Positions 1-8,300 of a DNA stretch of 11,990 nucleotides are shown piece after piece (positions within the stretch are counted from its first letter, which is position 1; every line of letters begins with the position of its first letter). The notes below the pieces were generated by a model. It did not search any database. It saw only the letters and a program-made list of their open reading frames with translations, and was not told the origin of the DNA. The translations under genes were made by a program, and so were the position numbers. The DNA comes from Thoreauomyces humboldtii. Lineage: Eukaryota; Chytridiomycota; Chytridiomycetes; Spizellomycetales; Powellomycetaceae. The stretch spans positions 1 to 11,990 of the forward strand of contig JADGJA010000712.1 in assembly GCA_027596035.1 (NCBI GenBank). Reading direction: 5' to 3'.

Positions 1-41
1 GGGGGGGGTGTTAGAGGCTCTCTCAATGCGAATCCGTACGC
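1..41. other. 3' flank of the bZIP gene, window edge
   Basis: This short stretch lies beyond the TGA stop of the bZIP gene and opens with a run of eight G. No gene or recognisable polyadenylation signal is visible. It is probably the start of the bZIP 3' UTR. Confidence 0.5.
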
Positions 42-1766
42 TCAAGACGACATCGGTTGCGCCTGCTGATGGGATGGCAGTGGAGGTGATGGGAACGGTG
101 GAGAGCTCCGTTGCTCGCCCAGTCGTTCCCCGGGAGTCGCACTGCCGCTGGTGGCCCCTCCCTTTGCCCCGGCCTCGCGGGCTGGCTGCTGTTGTTGCAA
201 AGAGTCGTGAACGGCCTGCAGATCGTGGGGCGTAGTCGGCGATGAGCCTTGCGGTTGTGGGTGCGAGGCCGGCTGCTGCTGCTGTTGCTGTTGCTGATTC
301 GGCCAGAGCTCGGCGGCAACCCGGGCAAACATGTGCGCCGCGGCCAAATTTGGCTGTTGCTGCGATTGTTCTTGAGACTGTTGCTGTGCCCCGAGAACGG
401 AATTGCTCGATGCATTCGTCGATGCCGATGCAGCCGCATTGTTGGGGATCTGTAGAGGAGTCGAGTCATTGAAAGTGCTGATCAGTATAGCGATCATGAA
501 TGGCTTTACGGATGCGTCATTGCTCACCAACGACGATAGCAGCAGTTCTCTTTCTCGATCGCTGGCAGCACGGTAAAGGTTCTCCCGCTCGGCATCCCAG
601 AAAGACATACGGGTCTTCAGGTCCTCGAGGGCTGCATTGGCCGAAGCTGCGGCAGCGGGGTCTCCCGGCACGACCTCGACGACAGGGGCGTGAGAAGCTC
701 GAAGGGTGGGAGATCCAGCCCGAGATAGAGCGAGGAGGTCGTGGGCGATGTCCGTCGGGGAAGAAGGGGCGCTGGTGGTTCGAGGTTGGAGGGAGGTAGC
801 GCCGCCGGTGAGAAGGGAGATTTCGCCAGGGAAACCGGGAGTGGCTGTTTGAAGGGCTGCGTCGACTTGGTCTTCGCTTTCCCCCGTCTTGATAATGGTC
901 ACGATGCCGTCCATAGGCTCGTTCACAACCGTTTCCGAGTCGCTCTTTGATGGGTCTCCACTCTCGCCTTCCTTTTCGGTGGTGCTCCCTACGAGGTCGG
1001 AAGCCCCGTTTGGTGCGCCAGCGGGAGCACCGCTGCGTCCTCCGACGTCGTTCCATAGGGTCCAGGCCATCTCCCGAAGCCTCCTGTTCTCGGTCTGCGA
1101 CTGTCGGACCTCCATGCGCAGCGCCTCGACGGCCCGATAGATCTCCTCCCTCTCCCTCCACCAAAGCTCTCGTTCGCGAACCCAAACGTCGCGCTCGGCG
1201 CTCAGGCGGTCGACGATCATCTGGAAGTCACGACACTGCTGTTCGGTTTTTTGCAGGACGGAATCCTTGGAGATGAGGTTCTGGACCTTGACCTCGAGCT
1301 CCTTGATGTAGTTTTTGCGTCGTTCACGGAAGTTTCTTTGAGCCTCGCGGTTCTGCTGGGCGCGTCGAGCTGTCACGCGGGAAGGAGCTTTGCCCCCCGC
1401 CGCATCGCGGTCGTCGTAGTTGTTCTCTCCGCCGGATCCACCCGAGGATCCATTGCCGTCGTCCGTCTTGTTGGCGGCAAATTGCTGCTGCTGCTGCTGC
1501 TGTGATTGCTCCTGACCCGATGCGAAGCCGTTGACGGGTGGGACGGAAGGGGTAACGCCATCTCCCAAGTGAGCTCCAGTGATACGGGGATGCTGGAGTT
1601 GGTGCGCGATCTCGATTTTGAGGAGTTGTTGGCGTTCCGACAATGTGATGTCCTCGTCGTCCTGCTGCTGACGGAGCGGTTGGCGATGGTGCTCTTCGTC
1701 TTGGTGAGGGGACGAGGAGCCGGGAAGGGGAGGTGCGGGGGGAAGTGCGGCGGTATACGCGCTCAT
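42..1766 (-). CDS. YAP/Pap1-like bZIP transcription factor, Gln-rich
   Basis: This is a complete, intronless gene for a 574-residue predicted nuclear DNA-binding protein. The bZIP basic region spans about residues 130-152 and contains NREAQRNFRERR, which fits the N-x2-AQ-x2-FR pattern of the fungal YAP/Pap1 class (N139, R147). The zipper has L157, L164 and L171 in heptad spacing, then C178 and V185. A charged coiled coil rich in Arg, Glu and Trp continues to about residue 240. Gln runs lie near 89-95, 461-471 and 491-498. A second helical-looking stretch at about 381-431 (SFWDAERENLYRAA and onward) is unassigned. C178 is the only Cys, so the cysteine-rich redox domains of Yap1/Pap1 are absent. 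The ATG at 1766-1764 is the first in a frame that stays open upstream to about 2060, where the translation is only CT-repeat Ser-Leu, so this start is well supported. The target genes cannot be told from sequence. Confidence 0.9.
   Translation of the reverse strand: MSAYTAALPPAPPLPGSSSPHQDEEHHRQPLRQQQDDEDITLSERQQLLKIEIAHQLQHPRITGAHLGDGVTPSVPPVNGFASGQEQSQQQQQQQFAANKTDDGNGSSGGSGGENNYDDRDAAGGKAPSRVTARRAQQNREAQRNFRERRKNYIKELEVKVQNLISKDSVLQKTEQQCRDFQMIVDRLSAERDVWVRERELWWREREEIYRAVEALRMEVRQSQTENRRLREMAWTLWNDVGGRSGAPAGAPNGASDLVGSTTEKEGESGDPSKSDSETVVNEPMDGIVTIIKTGESEDQVDAALQTATPGFPGEISLLTGGATSLQPRTTSAPSSPTDIAHDLLALSRAGSPTLRASHAPVVEVVPGDPAAAASANAALEDLKTRMSFWDAERENLYRAASDRERELLLSSLVSNDASVKPFMIAILISTFNDSTPLQIPNNAAASASTNASSNSVLGAQQQSQEQSQQQPNLAAAHMFARVAAELWPNQQQQQQQQPASHPQPQGSSPTTPHDLQAVHDSLQQQQPAREAGAKGGATSGSATPGERLGEQRSSPPFPSPPLPSHQQAQPMSS
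1485..1502 (-). repeat. (CTG)6 trinucleotide repeat encoding polyglutamine
   Basis: Six perfect CTG units on the plus strand read as CAG on the bZIP coding strand and encode most of the Gln run near residues 89-95. A second, CAG/CAA-mixed Gln run lies near plus-strand 270-295. The pure run is the one more prone to length change. Confidence 0.9.
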
Positions 1767-1791
1767 TGCAGATGTGAAGGCCCGAGGTTTA

Positions 1792-1913
1792 TTACGTGAA
1801 CGAGAGTGGATGATGCTGCGGCGCGTTTCGGGACGGGTACGTAAGGGGGGAAACAAGATCGGAGTGAGGCAGCGAGAAGAATTGGCGTATATGTAACGGG
1901 TTAGGCAAGACGA

Positions 1914-1955
<42 letters not shown>

Positions 1956-1960
1956 CGTAA
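1792..1960. promoter_or_regulatory. cluster of three ACGTAA bZIP-type half-sites
   Basis: TTACGT occurs at 1792-1797, and its reverse complement ACGTAA occurs at 1839-1844 and 1955-1960. The last two share the 8-mer ACGTAAGG. TTACGTAA-like sequences are known targets of YAP-type and C/EBP-type bZIP factors. All three lie within about 195 bp upstream of the bZIP ATG, which would fit autoregulation, but this is inferred from motifs alone. Confidence 0.35.
1916..1952. repeat. (GA)n microsatellite, (CT)n on the bZIP sense strand
   Basis: This is an uninterrupted 37-nt alternating GA tract, 150-186 bp upstream of the bZIP start. It is probably part of the leader or core promoter and reads CT on the sense strand of the gene. 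Confidence 0.9.
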
Positions 1961-2105
1961 GGCTAAGGTAATGCGGTTGAGGTGGGCTTGGGGTTGACGT
2001 GTTCTGTTCGCGCAGTACAGCACGCGCAGGGCAGGGCAGGAGGTACCAAGGGGAACTCAAGGACGAGGTTTCACTTATGTAAAGCTCACGTACACGTTGG
2101 TGTGC

Positions 2106-2120
2106 GAGAGAGAGAGAGAG
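2106..2120. repeat. short GA tract
   Basis: A 15-nt alternating GA tract lies about 155 bp from the larger GA tract in the same intergenic region. It is probably part of the same repeat-rich promoter. Confidence 0.7.
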
Positions 2121-2432
2121 GAGAAATCGTGCTGCGCTTCAAGGCCAGGGCGTTGCTGTACTGGTAAAAGCGTGAGGAACCGAGGGACTGGGGCACGATC
2201 TGTGAACGAACGGCGGCGCAGGTGACAGCGGGGTGGGACTGCTGCGCACCCACAGAGAGACGGACGACTCGGGGGACCGATGATGAGAAGCTGCGAGCGA
2301 GCGTAAGCGTGTACAGCTGCGTGCAAATGATTACGCTATCTACCAACCAACGCCGATGAAAGCGAGACGATGGGGTAAGCAGCACTGACGAGGAGAGGCA
2401 AACGTGGAAGGGCTGGAGGAAGGAAGGAAGGA

Positions 2433-2455
2433 CCCACCCAGGTCACGTGGGTGGG
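2433..2455. promoter_or_regulatory. E-box CACGTG within an 8-bp inverted repeat
   Basis: The arms CCCACCCA (2433-2440) and TGGGTGGG (2448-2455) are perfect reverse complements. They flank a 7-nt spacer, and CACGTG sits at 2444-2449, overlapping the right arm. CACGTG is the classic bHLH target (Cbf1, Pho4 and SREBP classes). The site lies between the ERG4 stop and the bZIP start. Binding is not shown. Confidence 0.4.
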
Positions 2456-2478
2456 CTGCGTTCTGTCGGAAAACCTGA

Positions 2479-2494
2479 TGGCCAGGTGGCCAGG
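2479..2494. repeat. tandem 8-mer TGGCCAGG x2
   Basis: Two perfect adjacent copies of TGGCCAGG, each containing the palindrome TGGCCA, lie 24 bp beyond the E-box palindrome. The function is unknown; a protein-binding site is possible. Confidence 0.5.
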
Positions 2495-2690
2495 GCCGGG
2501 CCGTGGGGGCCAAGGCTTGTTTGGAATCGGGACGGGCGGGCTTCCAAAGCATTCCATCAGGCAGGCTTGGGCAACGCCCCCGGCGGAGTAGAATCCCATC
2601 GCCAAGTGGACACGGAGACAGTACCATAAAAACGAAAGGCGATCATAATTCCAAAAGGCAAAAACAAATCTCTCTCCTGTCCCGCCGAGT

Positions 2691-4417
2691 CTAGTACACG
2701 TAGGGGATGAAGATATATGGCACGAGCTTGCAGTACTCCTCCCAGTCGGCTCCGTACTTTGCCGCGCATCGTTCCATGTCCCTCCGAACCCGGTGCACCA
2801 GCACGATGGTGAAAAACACAACGTAAAAGTAGGGTACCACGCTGTCGAACCCGCAGATGAGTCCCCAGCTGAGGGCCATGAGGAGGTCCGCGGTGTAGTG
2901 GATCTTCCGCGCGACGCCCCACCAGCCAGAGGTGAGGAGGAGGCTGCCGTGCTGCGTCTTGATGAACTTTGGGTCCTTGAGCGTCCCCCACGGGAGCTGG
3001 GGGAAGGCCTTGCGAGGCATGTACGTGCCCGTCTGCGCCATGCGGAACCGATTCTTCTGCGAGTTGGCAGTATCCCACATGTAGTACGCTCCGATCAGGA
3101 GGGCAAACTCGAAGACGAGGAAGGCAGGTTGGTGGTTGATGGATCGTCCCGTCTCGGTCTTGAGGAGGTAGAGGGAGGAGTAGCAGTACGTGAACGGAAC
3201 ACCCGACATGTTCCAGAAGATCAGCATGAAACCCCACCTGAAAACGAGCGGTTACCATGGATGCCTCGTGCATGCGCCCCGTCCCTGACGCACTGCACTT
3301 ACTTCTCGTAAAAGATGTCCCACGTGGTAGGAATACACTCCTCGCCCTTCATGCAGGCGTTGACGTAGAGGAAGTGAGCGAGCACCATGAACCACACCTC
3401 GGGCCTCACAGATCCCGTCGTTTCGTGCTCCTTGACAGCAGCGGACACGGTAAGGTAGAAGAGGAGGACCCACGGGATACGGATTTCCGCCCACATCTTC
3501 AAGTCGACCGTGAGGACGCGGGGGTTAAGGACGGCGCCCATGAACATGTCGTACATCATGTAACCGGACATGCGATGGGTATCGCCCGAGAGAACCGCGT
3601 ACAAGTAAGTGGCGATGGTGATGGCAAATCCAGCGATGACCGATACCGTCATGATCGGACCAAAGTTGTCAATGATGCGGCCCAGGGAGAGGACGCCAGT
3701 AAAGTGAAGGACAGCGCTAAACAGAAAAAGTAAGGCAAGAACAGGAAGCTTTGAGGTCAGGATCTGTGTCACACTGCCATTTCAGAGCCTTCTGCGCGCA
3801 AGGGAATGGTAAGGCGATTCTTACCTGAGGATGAGGGTGGCGTACCAGCAAGCGACGCCGTTGCATAGGTAGCTAAGCTGCTTGAAGCCCAAGCTCGGTA
3901 CAGGCATGCCCTTGACGACCGGTCCAGGCATGACGGCTGCCAGAGCAAATTGCACGACGGTGAAGGCCGTATACGTGATGATCGCAAACCAGTTCGGGCA
4001 GGCGTGCTCCGCCACTCGAAGAAGGTTGTCCTGGAACCAGGATTTGATGTTGCCGAACGAATCCGGATGCTCCAGGTGTCCATCGTTGAACTCGATACCT
4101 GTGGAAAAATCAGGATCGAAGAAACCTTCTGATAGCCTTTCGAGCCAGTCGTGGCAAGGGAAAAACTTACAGATCCAGAAGTAGTACATGAGGGTCGGAA
4201 AGAAGAGCATCATAAAACTGACGCCGATGGGTCCTCCAAACTCCAGGTGGATTTCCCGATCCAACTGCGCATCGACGGGTCGGTTGGACTGGCCAGAGGT
4301 TCGCGACGCTACTGCCTGCGTCGAGGCATCATCGGCAGCGTCCTCTACGACGTTAGGCCGACTAGCAAGCAGAGGCTCGTTTTCCCGGTTTTCCTCGAGG
4401 TCTCTTGGGGAAGACAT
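2691..4417 (-). CDS. ERG4: delta(24(28)) sterol reductase (ERG4 family)
   Basis: ERG4 enzymes are multi-spanning ER membrane proteins that use NADPH to reduce the C-24(28) double bond in the last step of ergosterol synthesis. Coding exons on the minus strand are 4417-4171, 4098-3825, 3716-3303 and 3237-2691, giving 493 aa, near the 473 aa of yeast Erg4. Family motifs include GYMMYDMFMGAVLNPR (225-240), DLKMWAEIRIPW, CIPTTWDIFYEKWGFM across the last exon junction, SGWWGVARKIHYTADL (415-430), VHRVRRDMERC with AAKYGADW (459-477), and the C-terminus VPYIFIPYVY. The hydrophilic N-terminus of about 55 residues precedes the first membrane segment. Introns are 72, 108 and 65 nt, all GT-AG. The 72-nt intron has no in-frame stop. 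The 108-nt intron has an alternative in-frame acceptor that would add 19 residues. The ATG at 4417-4415 is the first in frame. The enzyme is transcribed divergently from the RalGAP beta-like gene. Family assignment is firm; DHCR7 and ERG24 relatives fit less well. Confidence 0.95.
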
Positions 4418-5358
4418 TGCGGGCAAAGACAAGGATGGTGGTGTGTGGAGATCGCTTGCGCCAGGTGTGAACCGTGAGCAGCTTTGCGCCAAAAAAAAAA
4501 AGAAGCTCCCGATGGATCAGAGGACGGAAGGGCTTGTGAAATCAGTTTATACACGATGCCCTGTCGCTGTAACTACTGTGGAGGTGGTGGCTGATGGAGT
4601 GAGTCCAGTACGTCGAAGCACGGAATGTTCCGAGGGTTGGAGAGGTGAGAAAGGCATCTTTACCTGGTGTGTGACGCCCCTTTCCTCGCGCACCGTAACA
4701 AAAAAGGTTCCCTCTTTCGTTCCTCGGTCGGGCTTCTTTCGCTCGGGATGACAAACGCTGTCTACACAAGGACGCTTTCGTCACTCTTCTACTCTTCTAC
4801 TGCACATACTGTACACATGCTGCCTCGGAAGGGCCCTCTCGGAGATACGGTGGTTTCACTCGTACTGTACATGCATAGTCTCCAAAAGTTGATTGGACTG
4901 CCAACGGGATGACTGGAAAGGGGATGAGGCACAAAGCTTCCGTCGGTCCTGTGACAAAGCTTGCGTCCTGGGTTTCACTTGTACTCAGGTGCAGAAGGGG
5001 AGTCGGGAGAGTGGAGGCAGAGACGCGTGCTAGCCGGGTAAGCACTGCTGTCGCGAGGAAGACGCGTTTGCCTCTCCATGCAGGGCAGCCTATATGCAGT
5101 CCAGGTATAGTATCCGACCGTGAGGATGTAGACCCGAAGCACCGGTGTGGTAAATGTAAATTGCTCGGACTTTCCAGCACAACTCCCTTTCCGTTTCTCG
5201 TGGGTCGCGTGCGTCTTCCTTTTTCGAGCTCGCACAACCCTTCAATCTGCGGAACCAGAAAGGCCGTATGCACTCGCTGGGGGAAGGTCTGTTGCATCAT
5301 ATCTCATAAGGGAGTTTCGCTCAAGAAAAGTGCTCGCTGAGGCGGAGAGCGCCGCGCA
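4418..5358. promoter_or_regulatory. divergent intergenic region between ERG4 and the RalGAP beta gene
   Basis: This 941-nt region has no supported gene. The longest open frame, 4909-5340 plus, encodes 143 residues with no recognisable domain and looks accidental. The region must hold both divergent promoters. Visible elements are a CCAAT box on the minus strand (4896-4891), a direct repeat of ACTCTTCT near 4783-4800, a repeated ACTGTACA-type motif (separate entry), and a run of ten or so A just upstream of the ERG4 start near 4490-4501. No sterol response element of the TCGTATA type was found. Confidence 0.6.
4808..4874. repeat. repeated ACTGTAC(A)CATGC motif
   Basis: ACTGTACACATGC at 4808-4820 and ACTGTACATGC at 4864-4874 are two near-identical copies with partial dyad symmetry (TGTACA), spaced 56 bp start to start. 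They may be paired protein-binding sites for the divergent promoters. This is inferred from repetition only. Confidence 0.35.
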
Positions 5359-8300
5359 ATGTTCATTTCACGAGTGGCAGAGCTTGGACTGCTGGAACAT
5401 GACAACGGTACCGACAGAAACGTGCTGCGGAGACATGGCCGGGCACCTTCTCTCCTGACCGCTCGTTTTCTCTTCTCAGACTCCGACATCCTATCTGGCT
5501 TCCCGCTCGGCGTACAGCGAACGCTGGTCACCCAGGTGACCCAATGCCTCCTTCCGACAGCCTCGTCGGCGACGTCGAACCAGCTCCTCACCTCGCCAGC
5601 TCACGTCCGATGGGCCATGGAAATCGTCGGTCAAGGTTTCGCATTGCCCATCGACGAGGCACCCGTCATATGGCAGGCTGTAGAGGTGTACGATTCTTGG
5701 CTGCACGATCACAGACCAGTCGGGATCCGGGAGGTGGAGGGAACTGATGTGGAACAGCGATTCTGGCAGGTGAGAGAACTCGTTCGCTTTGGTGGCCGCT
5801 GAAACCCTCAGCTGACAATGCATCTCTCTTTGCGCCGAAACAAAGACCATATTCGAGCAATTCTCGCTTATCTTTCAACCCCGCCCAAAAGCTGAGATGC
5901 AGTCCAGCCCGTGGATTCCAGACCGCACGAAAGGGGGAAAGGACGCCTCCACCACGCCACACCATGCAGACGAACACGACCCTGTCGGGGCTCACGTCGC
6001 GCTCTGCCACGCCGTCCTACAGATTCTAGGCTCTGTTGGACGCACTCTGGGTCCGCAGTTCTCCGAAGAGACTTGGATCGTGCTTCTCAAGGTCATGATC
6101 GGCATCACCGACTGTCTGCTCCGGGAACCTGTCGAAACAGAAAAGTCGACGGGAACGGTTCAGGAGCAAGTGGGAAGGGGAGACCGCCATACCACGATCG
6201 TGTACGATGGAGAGGAGCCGGCAGTGCGCATGGCAGATGAGCTGTGCGAACACCTCATTAGGGTGCTGTTCGAGCTGTGGTTGAGGAGCGGCTTGACGAG
6301 GGTTTACATGTGGGATCATTTGAAGGTGCGGCAGGAGGGAGCGTGGGATATGACGAACAGGATGCTTACTGAGAGGGCTGTTCTGTCTGACAGCGATACT
6401 TCACGATGTGGACCCACCGCGTTCCAGTTATCCGCCAATGGAACGCTACTATTCTCGGACTCACGCAGCGGGTCGTGGGGCTCCTCTACGGAACGACCGA
6501 AGGAGCGGGCAAGGTGTACATTGATGTGTAGGTATGCGTGCTGTGCTTTTACGCTTCGGTGCGAAGAAACATAATCAAAACTGACTTTTCCTCTTTTCTT
6601 GGCAGGGACGAGCATTACAGTGTGACTTTAGACCTGTCCTCCGAGTTCGTAGTATACGCGTGGCATCGGCTAAGCTGTAAGTAACAGAAACTGTAGAGTT
6701 TTCGTGTTGAGAGTTTCAAGCACTTACTGTAGAGCAGACATCATCGGTAATCCAAATGCCCTCCTCGCTCCTATATCTGAACTATCCATCAAGGTCAGTT
6801 GAGGACTGTCCCTGGTTGGTCTTGAATCGTCAACATTATACTGAGCGTCCACAATAGGGTATCGGGCGCGTAGTGCAAGTATGGCACACCATCGGGTCCG
6901 ACGATGGGCCACTAGTAAGGACTCTTAAATTTTTGCCTGTTCACTAAGCACGGTCGCTGATCCTGTTACGCGGCAGCTACACGAAGTCCCCGGGGTGCCG
7001 GACGGCAATACTATCCTCCACATGTTCGGCGGCTGGCTATTCGAAGCGACCATCAAAACCGCCCCCGAGTAATATTATTTTCAAGGTTTCGAGCGTTGCT
7101 AGATAAAACCTTTTAACATAACATCTCAGGTTTGCAGACGGCAAAGCCGAGGCCCTTGGCATTCTCTGCCGGATATTCTGTCAACCGCAACGTCGCATTC
7201 CCTTCGAACGAACATACCTCGAACGGTTTTACACGGCCGTCAAGGAAGGTCTCCGATCGGATAGCCAAGCCCTCTCCTCTATCGTTCAAAATAGCAGCAC
7301 GCTTTTCTCCAGGGAACTTCTTGAGGGCGTGCGACTACTGGTACCCGACTATGTCATAGCGCTCAAAAGGATCCTGAAGCCACCAGCTGTGGGCGGCGAT
7401 GTTCTTAGACGGGCGGCATATGCTGTAATTGCTTGCTTGCTACCATTGCCAAATCACTTCGAATATGTACCGCTGGGGATCCCCTGGGAGCGCTACGAGA
7501 CATACGGTGTCGGCGGACCGGACGAACCGATCCTGACGCGGACGGTGAGACATACAAGGTTGTTGGGTATTCCTTCCAGCCAACTGATCCAGCTTTGTGA
7601 TTTCTCAGATTCGAGCAATGTACTTCAAATCCCAAGAGCCGGTGGCTGGGGCCGAACCATCTGGTGGCGCTCACTTCTGTCGGGTGAGATGTCCAAATCT
7701 TTAAAAGCGACCCGTACCGTTCCTACTAATACCGCCTGCGCTTAAATCAGCTGAAACCACACCTCGCCGAGCTTCTCCTCATTGCCCTTCATACAGAACA
7801 TGAGCCGAGCAACTCGCGCTACATCTTACATCTTCTCACCATGTTCGTGGCAGAGGATGCACCCTTCTGTCCGGGACTGCCTGCACTGGTAGTTCGGTGC
7901 ATACAGGAAAAGGTAAAGCAGATGTTTTCATCACATCAACTTCCGGAGCCAGTATTTTGAACATTCCCTGTTTTCTTTGAACAGCTAACAGCATGGCCTC
8001 CCGATGTGCTGAGGACGGCCTTTCAGACACTTAATAGCTTGTCTGGGTACTATGAATACATACAAAGGAACAATAAGGTGACTCGATATAGATCTGTATT
8101 ATGCGGTGGTTAAAACCTAAACTCACTTCTTTCAATAGTCATGTCCACGTGACCTGGTGCTTGCCTTGTGTCGGTACATCGATACCAGCTTGGTGGAGGA
8201 GAATCTAGTGGTAAGCCCTAATAAACGTCCGAAGTATTCAAAAGGGAGGATACAAGCTCAATTGCCCCTTAGAGCTCGCAGGGATTAATCATCGCCGCCT

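Larger units (their letters stand above)
1767..2690 (-). promoter_or_regulatory. bZIP 5' leader and promoter plus ERG4 3' flank
   Basis: No convincing gene lies in this 924-nt stretch. Reading frames here are short, low in complexity, or run out of neighbouring coding sequence. It must hold the bZIP promoter and leader and, at its right end, the ERG4 3' UTR. Visible elements are a (GA)n tract, three ACGTAA half-sites, a second short GA tract, an E-box inside an inverted repeat, and a tandem 8-mer; each is listed separately. No clear TATA box or AATAAA was found. The leader reads pyrimidine-rich on the bZIP strand, a common feature of fungal promoters and leaders. Confidence 0.6.

Noticed and set aside
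777..795. tRNA B-box-like GGTTCGAGG
   Set aside because: There is no matching A-box or cloverleaf around it and it lies inside the bZIP coding sequence.
517..1185. Out-of-frame minus-strand open frame of 222 codons inside the bZIP gene
   Set aside because: It overlaps the well-supported bZIP frame and its product is Arg/Pro-rich with no domain, typical of a GC-rich shadow frame.
1767..2060. N-terminal extension of the bZIP protein by about 98 residues in the same open frame
   Set aside because: The extension has no ATG (it would need a TTG start) and its translation is mostly Ser-Leu from the CT microsatellite, so it is leader sequence.
2557..3273. Minus-strand open frame of 238 codons over the ERG4 last exon
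   Set aside because: It is a shifted frame of the ERG4 exon, whose own frame carries all sterol reductase motifs.
3257..3733. Plus-strand open frame of 158 codons opposite ERG4 exon 3
   Set aside because: It lies antisense to conserved coding sequence and its product is charged and low in complexity.
4909..5340. Plus-strand open frame of 143 codons in the divergent region
   Set aside because: No recognisable domain, biased composition, and position in a promoter region. It also ends in the stop just before the RalGAP beta start. I treat it as chance.
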